64,000 bases of DNA from Micromonospora rhizosphaerae (GTDB lineage: Bacteria; Actinomycetota; Actinomycetes; Mycobacteriales; Micromonosporaceae), in assembly GCF_900091465.1 (NCBI RefSeq), contig NZ_FMHV01000002.1, positions 4,836,001-4,900,000 on the forward strand, in the 5' to 3' direction. Positions 8,600-19,041 of the stretch are shown here, in pieces. Position 1 is the first letter of the stretch. Each line of letters opens with the position of its first letter. The notes under the pieces are model-generated. The model worked only from the letters and a program-made list of their open reading frames with translations, was not told the DNA's origin and did not search any database. Made by a program: the position numbers and the translations under genes.

Positions 8600-9004
8600 G
8601 TGGACAACAGCGAGTTCATCGACTCGGTGGCGAGACGCTTGCAGACGTCGGCCGAACAGGCGACCGCCATCACGCGCGCCACGCTCACGACCTTGGCGGA
8701 GCGGATCGAGGGGGGCGAGGCGCGTGACCTTTCCGCCCTCCTTCCCGACGAACTGCGGGCCTACGCGTTCGCGCCGAGCGAGAAGGCCGAGCGCTTCGGG
8801 CGCGAGACGTTCATCCAGCAGGTGAGCGGACGCGCCGAGGTGGATGGCTCGCTGGCAGAGGCGGGCATGCGCGCGGTGTTCGACACCCTCCGCGAGGCCA
8901 TCCCGCCGGGCGACTACGACGACGTGGTTACTCATCTCCCGGCAGAGTTCTGGGAACTCACGGACTCAGCCGGGAGGTACGACCGACAACGCAGCCGAGG
9001 TTAG
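8600..9004 (+). CDS. DUF2267 protein
   Basis: This 134-residue acidic helical protein has two copies of the DUF2267 half-repeat: FIDSVARRL..ATLTTLAERI..GEARDLSALLP and FIQQVSGRA..AVFDTLREAI..DVVTHLPAEFWEL. GTG 8600 was chosen because AGAAAGG lies eight bases upstream and the protein then begins like its three paralogues at 34.1-35.4 kb. DUF2267 proteins are common in actinobacteria and cyanobacteria and are often linked to stress regulons, but their molecular role is not established. It stands alone between the CapA-like gene and a methyltransferase gene. Confidence 0.9.
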   Translation: MDNSEFIDSVARRLQTSAEQATAITRATLTTLAERIEGGEARDLSALLPDELRAYAFAPSEKAERFGRETFIQQVSGRAEVDGSLAEAGMRAVFDTLREAIPPGDYDDVVTHLPAEFWELTDSAGRYDRQRSRG

Positions 9005-9108
9005 CCTCCCCGCCAGCAAACATTCGCTGCCGTATATGCATTGGGAACACCGCACCGACCGTCGTGCCGGTACGATCGCCGTGCTGTCCCCGGAGCACGG
9101 AGGTCGCG

Positions 9109-9969
9109 ATGGCCGACACGGCGTCGGAATCACTCGAATCAGGCCGGCAAGCCCGGCCGGACGCCCCACCGTCGTCGCGGATCGACCCGACCATGCCGCA
9201 CGCCGCCCGCCGCTACGACTACTGGCTCGGCGGTAAGGACAACTTCGCCGCGGACCGCGCGTCGGGGGACGCGGTCGCCGCCGCCTACCCGGCGATCCGC
9301 ACCACCGTGATCGAGAACCGGCGATTCATGCACCGCGCCACCCGTCACCTCGCCACAGCGGGGCGCATCCGGCAGTTCCTCGACATCGGAACGGGCATCC
9401 CGACCAGTCCCAACATGCACGAGGTCGCCCAACACATCGCGCCGGGATCGCGGGTCGTGTACGTCGACAACGACCCGATCGTGCTGGCCCACGCCCGCGC
9501 CCTGCTGACCAGCGCACCCGACGGCGCCACCGCCTACGTCGACGCCGACCTGCGCGACCCCGAGCGGATTCTGCACCACCCCGACCTGCGCGCCACGCTC
9601 GATCTCACCCGCCCGGTTGGGCTGATGCTGGTAGCGATCCTGCATTTCCTTCGCGACAGCGACGACCCGTACGGGGTGACCCGCCGGCTGATCGAGGCGA
9701 TTCCCTCCGGCAGCTACGTCGTGATCTCCCATGCCACCACTGATCTGGTGCCGCGACACATCGCGGCCACCGCGGCATCGACCACGGCGACGAGCATGAT
9801 CGACATGGCCTTCCGCACCCGGGACCAGTTCGAGTCGTTCTTCGACGGCCTCGAGTTGATCCCACCAGGCATCAGCCCGGTCACCGAGTGGCGACCGGAG
9901 GATCCGCCGGAACAGCGAACGCCGGCGGTGCAGGCGTCGATGTACGCTGCGGTCGCCCGTAAGCCCTGA
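9109..9969 (+). CDS. SAM-dependent methyltransferase of the actinobacterial DUF574 type
   Basis: The 286-residue protein begins with the hallmark ARRYDYWLGGKDNFAADR and has a SAM-binding loop, FLDIGTGIPTS, near residue 90, followed by VVYVDNDPIVLAHA. Members of this family (PF04672) are abundant in Streptomyces and Micromonospora; their substrates are mostly unknown. The ATG at 9109 has GGAGG five bases upstream, and a TACGAT -10-like box lies at 9071-9076. No partner gene is obvious: the neighbours are DUF2267 and a convergent transporter. It is cytosolic by composition. Confidence 0.9.
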   Translation: MADTASESLESGRQARPDAPPSSRIDPTMPHAARRYDYWLGGKDNFAADRASGDAVAAAYPAIRTTVIENRRFMHRATRHLATAGRIRQFLDIGTGIPTSPNMHEVAQHIAPGSRVVYVDNDPIVLAHARALLTSAPDGATAYVDADLRDPERILHHPDLRATLDLTRPVGLMLVAILHFLRDSDDPYGVTRRLIEAIPSGSYVVISHATTDLVPRHIAATAASTTATSMIDMAFRTRDQFESFFDGLELIPPGISPVTEWRPEDPPEQRTPAVQASMYAAVARKP

Positions 9970-9971
9970 CG

Positions 9972-11921
9972 TCAGGCGACATGCACGTGCGGGCGGCGGT
10001 GCGGGTCGGGCTCCGCATGGCGTAGCACCTCCCGGGTGACGGGGGCGACCTCACCCTCGCCCAGGAACAGGTAACGGAGCAGGTAGATCACCGGGTTGCC
10101 CTCCGTCCAGGCGAAGTAGATGTAGGGTCGCCGCCCCGTGATGTCCCTGATGTGGAGCAGCGTCGCCGCGATCGCGTTGGCGATGCTGGGCCCCTCCACC
10201 CGCAGGATCCGGTAGCCGAAGCGCTCTTCGCCCGCGACGACCAGGGTCGCCTCGAATTCGGATGGGTCATACACCGTCACCTCCAGGAACAGCACCGGTT
10301 CGTCAACCGGGATGCGGCTGTGGGCGCGTTCCTCCGCCTCCTTGGCCCGGTATTCGGCCTCGTCTCGTTCGTGGGGCTCGTTGGCGATGATGTGGATGTC
10401 GCCCCGGGCGGCGGCTTCGGTGATGAACTGACGCGCCAGTTCGTCCACACGCACCTCGGTCACGCGTAGCTCCGTGGCGCGGAGGATCCGCGACAGCAGG
10501 GACGTACCGATGATCGCCACGATGAACAGCGACGCGATCTTGACACCGTCCGGCCGCTCGATGATGTTGGCGATCGTGGTGTAGATGAGAACGAGAGTGA
10601 TCGCACCGAAGGCCAGCGCCGCCGCCGGCTGGCCATGCCTGCGCGCGGCGAGCGTGACCGCAAAGGCGGCCGATGTGATCAGCACCAGGACGCCCGTGGC
10701 GTAGGCGCCGCCCTGGGCGTCGACGCTGGCGCGGAAGACGATCGTGATCAGGAACGAGATGGCGGTGAGGACGAGTACCAGCGGGCGTACCGCACGGGTC
10801 CAGTTGGGCGCCATGCCGTAGCGGGGCAGGTAGCGCGGGATGAGGTTGAGCAGGCCGGCCATGGCCGAGGCGCCGGCGAACCACAGAATCAGCACGGTGC
10901 TGATGTCGTAGACGCTCCCGAATCCGTTACCGAGGTAGGCGTGGGCGAGGAAGGCCAGGGCCCGGCCGTTGGCGGCGCCCCCCGGCTTGAACTCCTCGGC
11001 GGGGATGAGCACGGTGGTGGCGAGGCTGCTGGTGATCAGGAACAGGCTCATGATGACCGCGGCGGTGGTCAGCAGCCGCCGGGCGCCCTCGATGCGTCCC
11101 TCGGGGCGCTGCTCCGTGTCCTCAGGGCGGCCACGGATCAGCGGCATCACGGCGACTCCCGTCTCGAAGCCCGACAGGCCGAGGGCGAGCCTGGGAAAGA
11201 CCAGGAGCGCCACGATGGCGATACCAATGGGATCGGGATGCTGATTGAACAGGTGAGCGCGCCAGCCGGCGAGCAGGTGCGGGTTAGCCACCAGGTGGTC
11301 CAGCGCGACCAGGACCACGATCAGGTTCAGCGCCAGGTAGACCGCGACGAGGACCACGGCGATCCCGATGGCTTCCTTGAAACCTCTGAGGAACACGGCA
11401 CCGAGGACGGCGATCAGGACCAGCGTCACGGTGACCTGTTGGCCGTGCAGCGGCTCGGACAGGAACGGGTTCTCCAGCATGTGGGCGGCGGCGTCCGCGG
11501 CCGACAGGGTGATCGTGATGATGAAGTCCGTCGCCGCGAACCCGAGCAGCGCGAGGACCAGCAACTTCCCGCTCCACCGCGGCAGTATTCGCTCCAGCAT
11601 GGCGATGGAACCCTGGCCGTGCGGGCTCTCCCGGGCCACCCGCCGATACACCGGCAGCGCACCGAACAGGGTCAGGGCGACCAGCACCACCGTGGCCGCC
11701 GGTGCGACCAGGCCGGCGGCGAGGGCGGCGATACCGGGTTGGTAGCCCAGGGTGGAGAAGTAGTCCAGACCCGTCAGGCACATCACCTGCCACCACGGCC
11801 GCTGATGTTCCGCCTTTGGTGGCCCGTGCGGGCCGGCGGGTTCATTGGCGGCGAGATCCTCCAGCAGCCACCGCCGCAGCCGGGTGCCGCGCGCTGGCCC
11901 GGTGTCCGCCACAGAACCCAT
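9972..11921 (-). CDS. APC-superfamily amino acid/cation permease with a long cytosolic tail
   Basis: This 649-residue protein has twelve or so hydrophobic helices between about residues 45 and 490, including [17 protein letters not shown] and [20 protein letters not shown], typical of APC transporters related to the KUP/APC potassium and amino acid permeases. The last 160 residues are charged and soluble. ATG 11921 was picked because a G-rich Shine-Dalgarno stretch precedes it; a GTG at 11966 in frame would add 15 residues. It converges on the DUF574 methyltransferase with a 2-base gap. A potassium or amino acid substrate is the best guess; no residue decides it. Confidence 0.8.
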   Translation of the reverse strand: MGSVADTGPARGTRLRRWLLEDLAANEPAGPHGPPKAEHQRPWWQVMCLTGLDYFSTLGYQPGIAALAAGLVAPAATVVLVALTLFGALPVYRRVARESPHGQGSIAMLERILPRWSGKLLVLALLGFAATDFIITITLSAADAAAHMLENPFLSEPLHGQQVTVTLVLIAVLGAVFLRGFKEAIGIAVVLVAVYLALNLIVVLVALDHLVANPHLLAGWRAHLFNQHPDPIGIAIVALLVFPRLALGLSGFETGVAVMPLIRGRPEDTEQRPEGRIEGARRLLTTAAVIMSLFLITSSLATTVLIPAEEFKPGGAANGRALAFLAHAYLGNGFGSVYDISTVLILWFAGASAMAGLLNLIPRYLPRYGMAPNWTRAVRPLVLVLTAISFLITIVFRASVDAQGGAYATGVLVLITSAAFAVTLAARRHGQPAAALAFGAITLVLIYTTIANIIERPDGVKIASLFIVAIIGTSLLSRILRATELRVTEVRVDELARQFITEAAARGDIHIIANEPHERDEAEYRAKEAEERAHSRIPVDEPVLFLEVTVYDPSEFEATLVVAGEERFGYRILRVEGPSIANAIAATLLHIRDITGRRPYIYFAWTEGNPVIYLLRYLFLGEGEVAPVTREVLRHAEPDPHRRPHVHVA

Positions 11922-12100
11922 GGCACCCCCACTCCCGGGCACAGCTCCGTTTCCACCTATTTTCACCTGAAAACGACCCCCGACCGCGCGACATTCGCGG
12001 TACCGGGGGACACGTCACCCACGGCCGGAAGCGGCATGATGTTCGGGTCGGACTCTCGTCGGGAGTTTCCGGATCGCCCGCTGGCTGTCCGCCCCGTTGA

Positions 12101-12106
12101 CAGAGT
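12101..12106 (+). promoter_or_regulatory. Possible -10 box of a leaderless promoter for the tandem LtrA gene
   Basis: CAGAGT ends six bases before the GTG at 12113. It is a C-for-T variant of TANNNT, so confidence is low. Confidence 0.35.
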
Positions 12107-12112
12107 AGGTGG

Positions 12113-14518
12113 GTGGCGAACAGCGAGTCGGCGGCGGGTCAGATTCGCTCCGGGCCCGCCAGGCGGATCCAGCTCTCCGCAGGCGGCCGTGGTGTCACCC
12201 GGGTGGAACTCTTCCTCGACCTCGTCTTCGTCTACGCCTTCCTCAACGTCACCAACCTGATGGCGGCGAACCTGCACCCCGAAGGGCTGCTTCAGGGTGC
12301 GGTGGTGGTCCTGCTGCTCTGGCGGTGCTGGGTGTCGTTCACCTGGCTCGGCAACGTCGTTCGGCTGGATCGCGGACTTCTGCCACCGATCGTTTTCGCA
12401 CTCGCGGTGACCCTGCTGCTGATCGGTGTGGCTATTCCGGAGGCGTTCCGCGACCGCCCGGGTGGCTGGCCCGGTCCGCTCGTCTTCGTGGCCGGCTTCC
12501 TGCTGGCGCGCGCCGGCGCCCTGCTGATCATGACCTACGCCCGCTGGGACATTGAGCATGCGCCGCGGCCCGTCCGGCGGGCCTGGCTGCCGGTGTGCGC
12601 CAGCGCGCCACTGCTGCTGGGCGCCGCCCTGCTCCCTGCACACCTGCCCTGGAACGTCGAGGACTTACGGTTGGCCCTGTTCCTGATCGCCGCCGCTGTC
12701 GATTACACCGGCCTGCGGGCCGTGGGCCAGGGCAACTGGCAGATCAGATCCGTACGGCACTGGGCCGAGCGGCACAGCCTTGTCGTGCTCATCGCGCTGG
12801 GCGAGACGATCATCTCGGTCGGGATCAGTCGAGGCCTGGCCGGTGGCCCCCCGATCACCTGGTCGGTGATCGGGGGCTCGGTGCAGGGAATCGTCGTGGT
12901 GGCCGTGCTGTGGTGGGCCTACTTTGACCTCGCACAGCCCGCCGCGGAGCAGGCTATGGAGCGGATATCGGGCACCGGCAGGTCGGTGCTGGGCCGCGAC
13001 GCGTACGACATTCGGCATCTGCCGATGATCGGCGGCCTGGTCCTGCTCGCGCTCGGCCTGAAGCACGCCCTCGCCACCACCGAACCCTCCACTGCCCACC
13101 TGTGGGACAGGACGCACGTGCTCATTCTCTACGGCGGGGTCGTCCTCTATCTGCTCGGCCTGATCGGGCTGGAGCGGCGCACCATTCGCCTGTTGGGGCG
13201 TAGTCCGATCCTTGGCGTCCTACTGCTGCTCACCCTGCTCCCGATCGCCCTCCGGTTGCCGGTGCTGGGCGTGCTCGGGCTGCTCGCCGCAGCGGTCGCC
13301 AGTATGGTGCTGGCCGACCTGACCCTCTTCGGCGGGCGGCACCGCGCGCTGCATAGGGCGGTGGAGCCCGGGGTCCGCGCTGCCGCGGCCGTGACGCCCA
13401 AGGAACTCTTCTTCGACCTGCTGTTCGTGTACGCGTTCATCCAGGTCACGGTCCTGCTGACGCGCCGACCGTCCGTGGTCGGGCTGGTCCAGGGGATGGC
13501 CCTTCTGGTCCTGCTGTGGTGGGCCTGGTGCTGCTACGCCTGGCTGGCCAATGTGGTCCGGAGCGAGGCGGCGGTGGTGCGGTTGGGCATGCTTGTGGCC
13601 GCGGCCCTGACGCTGGTGGCCGGCATCGCCATTCCGCAGGCGTTCGATCGTGTGCCAGGCGGGCTTCCGGGTCCGCTCATCTTCGTGACCTGCTACCTGG
13701 CGCTCCGCGTTCTGCACCTGGGCTCGTTCTGGCTGGTGACACGCCGGGATCCGGCACTGCACGGGCAACTACGGCGGGCCGTTGTCCCCGCCGGCGCGGC
13801 TCTGGTCCTGCTGCTCTGCGCGTCGCTGTTCATTCCGGCGCAGGAGCCGATCACTCCAGTCGGCACCGCCCTCTGGGTAACGGCAGTGGTGGTCGACCTC
13901 GGAGGCGGTTACCTGGTCGGACCGCGTAGCTGGCAGGTTCGATCGGTCGAGCATTGGACGGACCGCTTCGCGTTGATCATCCTCATCGCGCTCGGGGAAG
14001 CGGTCATCTCGACGGGGGTGGCGTTGGGCTCCCGGCCGATGTCCGGCTCGGTCATCACCGCCGTCCTGCTCAGCTCCATCCTCCTGGCCGCCCTGTGGTG
14101 GACCTATTTCGACCGGGACGCCGCAGCCGGACAGCGGGCCCTGCAAACCTCGACCGAGCTACGTCGGGCAACTTTCGCTCGGGACGCCTACACCTACCTG
14201 CACCTGCCCTTGGTCGTGGGACTGATGCTGGTCGCCTTCGGTCTGCGAACCACGCTGGCCCACGTGGGAAGTTCATCGGCCGCCGGGCCGACGGCGCTGG
14301 GACACTACACGCTGTTCTGCGGCGTGATCATCTATCTGCTCGCCGACCAACTGATCTGGGCGCGAACCCGACATCAGCTCCGCTGGCGGCAGGTGTTCGG
14401 GACCCTGGTCGTGGCGGCACTCGCCCCGCTGACGACACCGCTGCCGGCGCTCCTGAGGCTGGCTCTACTCACGGCCGCGACTGTCGGTCTCACCGTCATG
14501 AGCTCGGCCCACACCTGA
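12113..14518 (+). CDS. Tandem low-temperature-requirement A (LtrA) membrane protein, two domains fused
   Basis: This 801-residue protein is an internal duplication of the LtrA family, which normally is about 380-400 residues. Repeat 1 (from about residue 28) has VELFLDLVFVYAFLNVTNLM and a PEAFRDRPGGWPGPLVF segment; repeat 2 (from about residue 427) has KELFFDLLFVYAFIQVTVLL and IPQAFDRVPGGLPGPLIFVT. Both end with an ERHSLVVLIALGETIIS-like and RFALIILIALGEAVIS motif. Each repeat has about ten membrane helices. The GTG at 12113 has only weak translation signals. A TTA leucine codon near 12664 is rare in such genomes and could make translation depend on a bldA-like tRNA. The function of LtrA is unsettled. 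Confidence 0.85.
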   Translation: MANSESAAGQIRSGPARRIQLSAGGRGVTRVELFLDLVFVYAFLNVTNLMAANLHPEGLLQGAVVVLLLWRCWVSFTWLGNVVRLDRGLLPPIVFALAVTLLLIGVAIPEAFRDRPGGWPGPLVFVAGFLLARAGALLIMTYARWDIEHAPRPVRRAWLPVCASAPLLLGAALLPAHLPWNVEDLRLALFLIAAAVDYTGLRAVGQGNWQIRSVRHWAERHSLVVLIALGETIISVGISRGLAGGPPITWSVIGGSVQGIVVVAVLWWAYFDLAQPAAEQAMERISGTGRSVLGRDAYDIRHLPMIGGLVLLALGLKHALATTEPSTAHLWDRTHVLILYGGVVLYLLGLIGLERRTIRLLGRSPILGVLLLLTLLPIALRLPVLGVLGLLAAAVASMVLADLTLFGGRHRALHRAVEPGVRAAAAVTPKELFFDLLFVYAFIQVTVLLTRRPSVVGLVQGMALLVLLWWAWCCYAWLANVVRSEAAVVRLGMLVAAALTLVAGIAIPQAFDRVPGGLPGPLIFVTCYLALRVLHLGSFWLVTRRDPALHGQLRRAVVPAGAALVLLLCASLFIPAQEPITPVGTALWVTAVVVDLGGGYLVGPRSWQVRSVEHWTDRFALIILIALGEAVISTGVALGSRPMSGSVITAVLLSSILLAALWWTYFDRDAAAGQRALQTSTELRRATFARDAYTYLHLPLVVGLMLVAFGLRTTLAHVGSSSAAGPTALGHYTLFCGVIIYLLADQLIWARTRHQLRWRQVFGTLVVAALAPLTTPLPALLRLALLTAATVGLTVMSSAHT

Positions 14519-15116
14519 TCCCGGTCGACTGTTGCATGATCCAAATCGTCAACGGCTCGGCCGTCACCGGGAGCATCACCTCCCAGCCGGCGCGGCGGTA
14601 CACCTCGACGTTGGCGGGGTTGCTGGTTTCCAGGATCGCCGGCAGGCCGTCCACGGCGGCGCGGCGCAGTCCGGCCCCCATGACGGCGTGGCCCCAGCGG
14701 CGGCCGGCGTGCTCGGGGTGGGTGCCCAGGACGCCGAGGTACCAGAACGGGGTGGACGGCAGTGCGGCGTGCACGGCCTGGTCGTAGGCGTTGACGCGGG
14801 CCAGCGCGTCGGCGGGGAGTTGAGCCGCCAGGCTCTCGTCCGGCGGCCCGTGCCCGGCTGCGGGGGCGTCCCACATCGCGACCGCAGCACCGTGCCCGAT
14901 CGTCCAGATCGTTCCCTGGCGCACCCGCTTGTCGAAGAGGTGCCCGAAGAACGCGGCCGCGTAGCGCGGGTAGGTGTCACGGTCGGGAAACAGGTAGCGC
15001 AGGACCGGATCGTTGGCGAACGCGGCGACCAGCGAGCCGATCACCCGGCCACGGTCTGCCGGGGTGGCCACAGTGATCTCAGGTGCGGTCACAGCTTCTG
15101 GCGCCGTTCGCCTCAC
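14496..15116 (-). CDS. GNAT-family N-acetyltransferase
   Basis: The 206-residue protein has a GNAT core with the acetyl-CoA motif YLGVLGTHPEHAGRRWGHAVM near residues 123-143 and ILETSNPANVEVYRRAGWE following it. The fold starts at about residue 12. Its GTG at 15116 lies inside the stop of the UPF0158 gene (GTGA overlap), so the two are translationally coupled. Its 3' end overlaps the convergent LtrA fusion by 23 bases. The substrate is unknown. Confidence 0.85.
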   Translation of the reverse strand: MRRTAPEAVTAPEITVATPADRGRVIGSLVAAFANDPVLRYLFPDRDTYPRYAAAFFGHLFDKRVRQGTIWTIGHGAAVAMWDAPAAGHGPPDESLAAQLPADALARVNAYDQAVHAALPSTPFWYLGVLGTHPEHAGRRWGHAVMGAGLRRAAVDGLPAILETSNPANVEVYRRAGWEVMLPVTAEPLTIWIMQQSTGIRCGPSS

Positions 15117-15583
15117 GGCAGGTCCGGCTCGGCGTGCTCAGCCCGGAGGCCGCCTGCTGCGTGGTCATCGACAAGGGAGTTGTCGAGCAGCCAGTCGATT
15201 GCGCGGCGGGTTGCCCGAGCTCTGCGGAAGGCGTACCAAGCCGGCAGAAGGTGCGGGTACTCCTCGTGCAACTCGTCCTTGAACCGGCGGAAGGCGTCTC
15301 TGCCCTGGATCGCCCGCCGCAGCCTGCGTCCCGCTTGCTCGTCCCTGATCCGCTCGACGAAGTCGGCCATGTCGCGGTACCAGACGGAGGGCGGCAACGG
15401 CTCGATGGGGACCAGATCCAGCTCATCGAGATCCACGGGTGTCTCGCCGTCGATCCCGCCCTCGGCCGTCCACAGCACTGTCTCCCCGGTCTCCGGATTG
15501 ATCAGCCAGCGATGCTCGTACGTGCTCTGGTCCGCCAAGGCGGTCGCGATCTCCTCGAGATCGAGGTTGCGTGCATCAAGCAT
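15113..15583 (-). CDS. UPF0158 family protein
   Basis: This 156-residue acidic protein starts MLDARNLDLEEIATALADQS and contains RWLINPETGETVLW and FVERIRDEQAGRRLRRAI, features of UPF0158, a family of small bacterial proteins of unknown function. ATG 15583 was chosen because CGGGAG lies seven bases upstream; the much longer frame reaches back into kdpE and is not coding there. It overlaps the GNAT gene by four bases in a GTGA and is separated from kdpE by about 107 bases. The coupling suggests that the GNAT acts with it, but no substrate is known. Confidence 0.85.
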   Translation of the reverse strand: MLDARNLDLEEIATALADQSTYEHRWLINPETGETVLWTAEGGIDGETPVDLDELDLVPIEPLPPSVWYRDMADFVERIRDEQAGRRLRRAIQGRDAFRRFKDELHEEYPHLLPAWYAFRRARATRRAIDWLLDNSLVDDHAAGGLRAEHAEPDLP

Positions 15584-15690
15584 CTGTCCGCTCCCGGGTG
15601 CGCGTCGTAGGCACGGTAGCCCGTGCAGTGCGGCGGCGATGCCCCAGCTTCGCGATGCTCCAGGGATCAGCAGTAGCGGCATCGGGCCGG

Positions 15691-16385
<695 letters not shown>

Positions 16386-16389
<4 letters not shown>

Positions 16390-18938
16390 TCCTGCGGCCC
16401 TTCCGACGTGGTCGGGGTGGCGGCGGGCAGCCGCAGCACCATGGTCAGTCCCCCACCCGGGGTGGTCTCCGGGGTGATGCTGCCACCCATCGCCTCGGCG
16501 AGGCCGCGGGACAGGGCGAGGCCGAGACCGACGCCGGTCTGGTTGTCCCGGTCGCCGAGACGCTGAAACGGCAGGAAGACGTGCTCCCACTGGTCCTCGG
16601 GAATGCCCGGCCCGATGTCGATGACCCGTAGCTCGACCTGGCCGGCGTGGGCGCTGGCGGTGATGGTGGGCGGCCGGCCGGGCGGGCTGTAGCGCAGTGC
16701 GTTCGCGACGATGTTGACCAGCACGCGCTGCAGCAGGCCCGGGTCGGCGACGGCGGCCGGGAGATCGGCGGGGATGTCGGTGGTCACGTCTGCCGCCGCC
16801 GGTCCCAGCTCGTCCAGGGCCCCGGGTACGGCGTCCTCCAGGCCGATCGCGGTGGCGGTGATGCCCAGCACGCCGGCCTGCAGGCGGCTCATGTCCAGCA
16901 GGTTGGCGACCAGCCGGCCGAGCCGGTCGAGGGACTCGTCCGCGGTGGCGAGCAACTCCTCCCGGTCCTCGGCTTCAAACTCGACGTCGTGGCTGCGCAG
17001 GCTGCTCACGGCCGCCTTGGCGGACGCCAGGGGTGTACGGAGGTCGTGGCTGACCGCGGCGAGCAGGGCGGTGCGCATCCGGTCGGCCTCCGCCAGGGGC
17101 CGGGCGGTCGCGGCCTCCTCGGCCAGCCGTTCCTGGCGCAGCGCGAGGGCGGCCTGAGCGGCGAACGCCTCGACGATGCGCCGGTCGGCGGCCTCGAGCC
17201 GCCGACCGCTGAGCACGACGGTGAGCCGCTCGTCCACCGGCACCGTGGTCTCTCCCGCGCTGGGACTGCACGGTGGCGCCTCGCCGACACTGGCCACCAC
17301 CCGCCAGGCACCCTCCTCCCGCTCCCGGCCGGGTCGCCCCTCGGCGTCGGCGGCCAACTCGAGGACGCTGACCGCGCGCAGCCCGAAGGTCTCCCGCAGC
17401 CGGTTCAGCAGCGCCGGCAGCGGCCGCTCGCCGCGCAGGACGCTTCCGGCCACCGTGGCCAGGGTCTGCGCGTCGGCGGACGCGCGGGCCGCCTCCCGCG
17501 TCCGCCGGGCGGCAAGGTCGACGATCCAGCTGACCGAGACGGCGACGCCGACGAAGACGCCGAGGGCGAGCAGGTTCTCCGCCTCGGCGATGGTCAACGT
17601 GTGCAGGGGCGGGGTGAAGAACCAGTTCAGCAGCAGGGACCCGCCGAGTGCGGCCAACAGCGCCGGCCACATACCTCCGACCAGGGCGACGCCGACGACG
17701 CCGGCGAGGAAGAGCAGGATGTCGTTGGTCAGGGAGAGGTCCGGCAGCGCCTTCAGCAGCAGGGTGAGCAGCGGCATGCCGAGCAGGGCCAGCGCGAAGC
17801 CGAGCAGGCGCCGGCGCCGCGACAGCGCCGCCGGGACGGCCGCGGCGCGCCGCCCGCGGCCGGCCTCCGGATGGGTGACCAGGTGTACGTCGATCGGGCC
17901 GGACTGGGCGGTCGTGGTGACGCCGACGCCGCGGGAGAACAGCTGCGCGAACCGGCCCCGGCGGCTCGCGCCGAGGACCAGCTGGGTGGCGTTGACGCCG
18001 CGGGCGAAGTCCAGCAACGCCTCGGGGATATCGGCACCGAGCACCTCGTGGTACGTGCCGCCGAGGCTCTCCACCAGCACCCGCTGCCGGGCGAGCTGGG
18101 CCGGATCGGCGCCGGCCAGTCCGTCGGCGCGGGCCACGTGCACGGCGAGCAGGTCGGCGCCCTTGCTGCGGGCGGCGATCCGGGCGGCCCGGCGGATCAG
18201 CGTCTCGCCTTCCGGCCCGCCGGTGAGCGCCACCACCACCCGCTCGCGCGCCTCCCAGGGCTCCGAGATACCGTGCTGGGCGCGGTACCGGTCGAGCTGC
18301 TCATCGACCTTGTCGGCCAGCCAGAGCAGGGCCAGCTCGCGGAGCGCGGTCAGGTTGCCCACCCGGAAGTAGTTACCGAGCGCGGCGTCGATCTTGTCGG
18401 GGCGGTAGATGTTGCCGTGCGCCATCCGCCGGCGCAGCGCCTCCGGCGTCATGTCGATCAGCTCGACCTGTTCCGCCGCGCGGACGATCTCATCCGGCAC
18501 GGTCTCGCGCTGGGTGATGCCGGTGATCTGGGCGACGACGTCGTTCAGCGAATCCAGGTGCTGGATGTTGACGTTGGACAGTACGGTGATGCCGGCGTCG
18601 AGCAGCTCCTGGATGTCCTGCCACCGCTTTTCGTTGCGGGAGCCGGGCACGTTGGTGTGCGCGAGCTCATCGACCACCGCGACCTCGGGCCGGCGGGCCA
18701 GCAGCGCGTCGAGGTCCATCTCGGTGAACTCGGTGCCCCGATAGTTGATCGTCCGGCGCGGCACCTGCTCCAGGTCACCGATCATCGCCGCGGTGTGCTT
18801 ACGGCCGTGGGTCTCGACGAAGCCGATCACCACATCGGTGCCGCGCTCCGCCCGGCGGTGCGCCTCCTCCAGCATGGCGTAGGTCTTGCCGACGCCGGGC
18901 GCAGCACCCAGATAGATCCGCAGCTCTCCACGTGCCAC
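16386..18938 (-). CDS. kdpD: KdpD, potassium-sensing sensor histidine kinase
   Basis: This 850-residue kinase has the N-terminal KdpD P-loop GAAPGVGKTYAML and the VVDELAHTNVPGSRN segment, a universal-stress-type domain (about residues 240-350), about four membrane helices (TPPLHTLTIAEAENLL region), a GAF-like stretch, the HisKA box VSHDLRTPLASAKA and the HATPase box NIVANALRYSPPGRPP. The GTG at 18938 is preferred because GAGAGG lies eight bases upstream and the protein then starts VARGELRIYLG; a longer in-frame GTG at 18974 is possible. It is separated from kdpC by a 17-bp hairpin. It senses low potassium or turgor and drives KdpE. Confidence 0.93.
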
Positions 18939-18996
18939 GCGGACATCCTCTCGCTCTGCCGGCCGCCCGGTCACCCGGACGACATTCTGCCGATCG

Positions 18997-19035
18997 CCGA
19001 GCGGGGGCCACCGAATGCCGGTGGCCCCCGCTCGG
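18997..19035 (-). terminator. 17-bp perfect hairpin between kdpC and kdpD
   Basis: The arms 18997-19013 and 19019-19035 are a perfect inverted repeat around a five-base loop (AATGC), starting a few bases downstream of the kdpC stop. No U-tract follows, so it may be a terminator, an attenuator or an mRNA end-stabiliser. It suggests that kdpDE is partly uncoupled from kdpFABC. Confidence 0.75.
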
Positions 19036-19041
19036 ATTGGG

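Noticed and set aside
9044-9062. Possible ECF sigma promoter (GGAAC) before the DUF574 gene
   Set aside because: The spacing to any matching -10 element is wrong.
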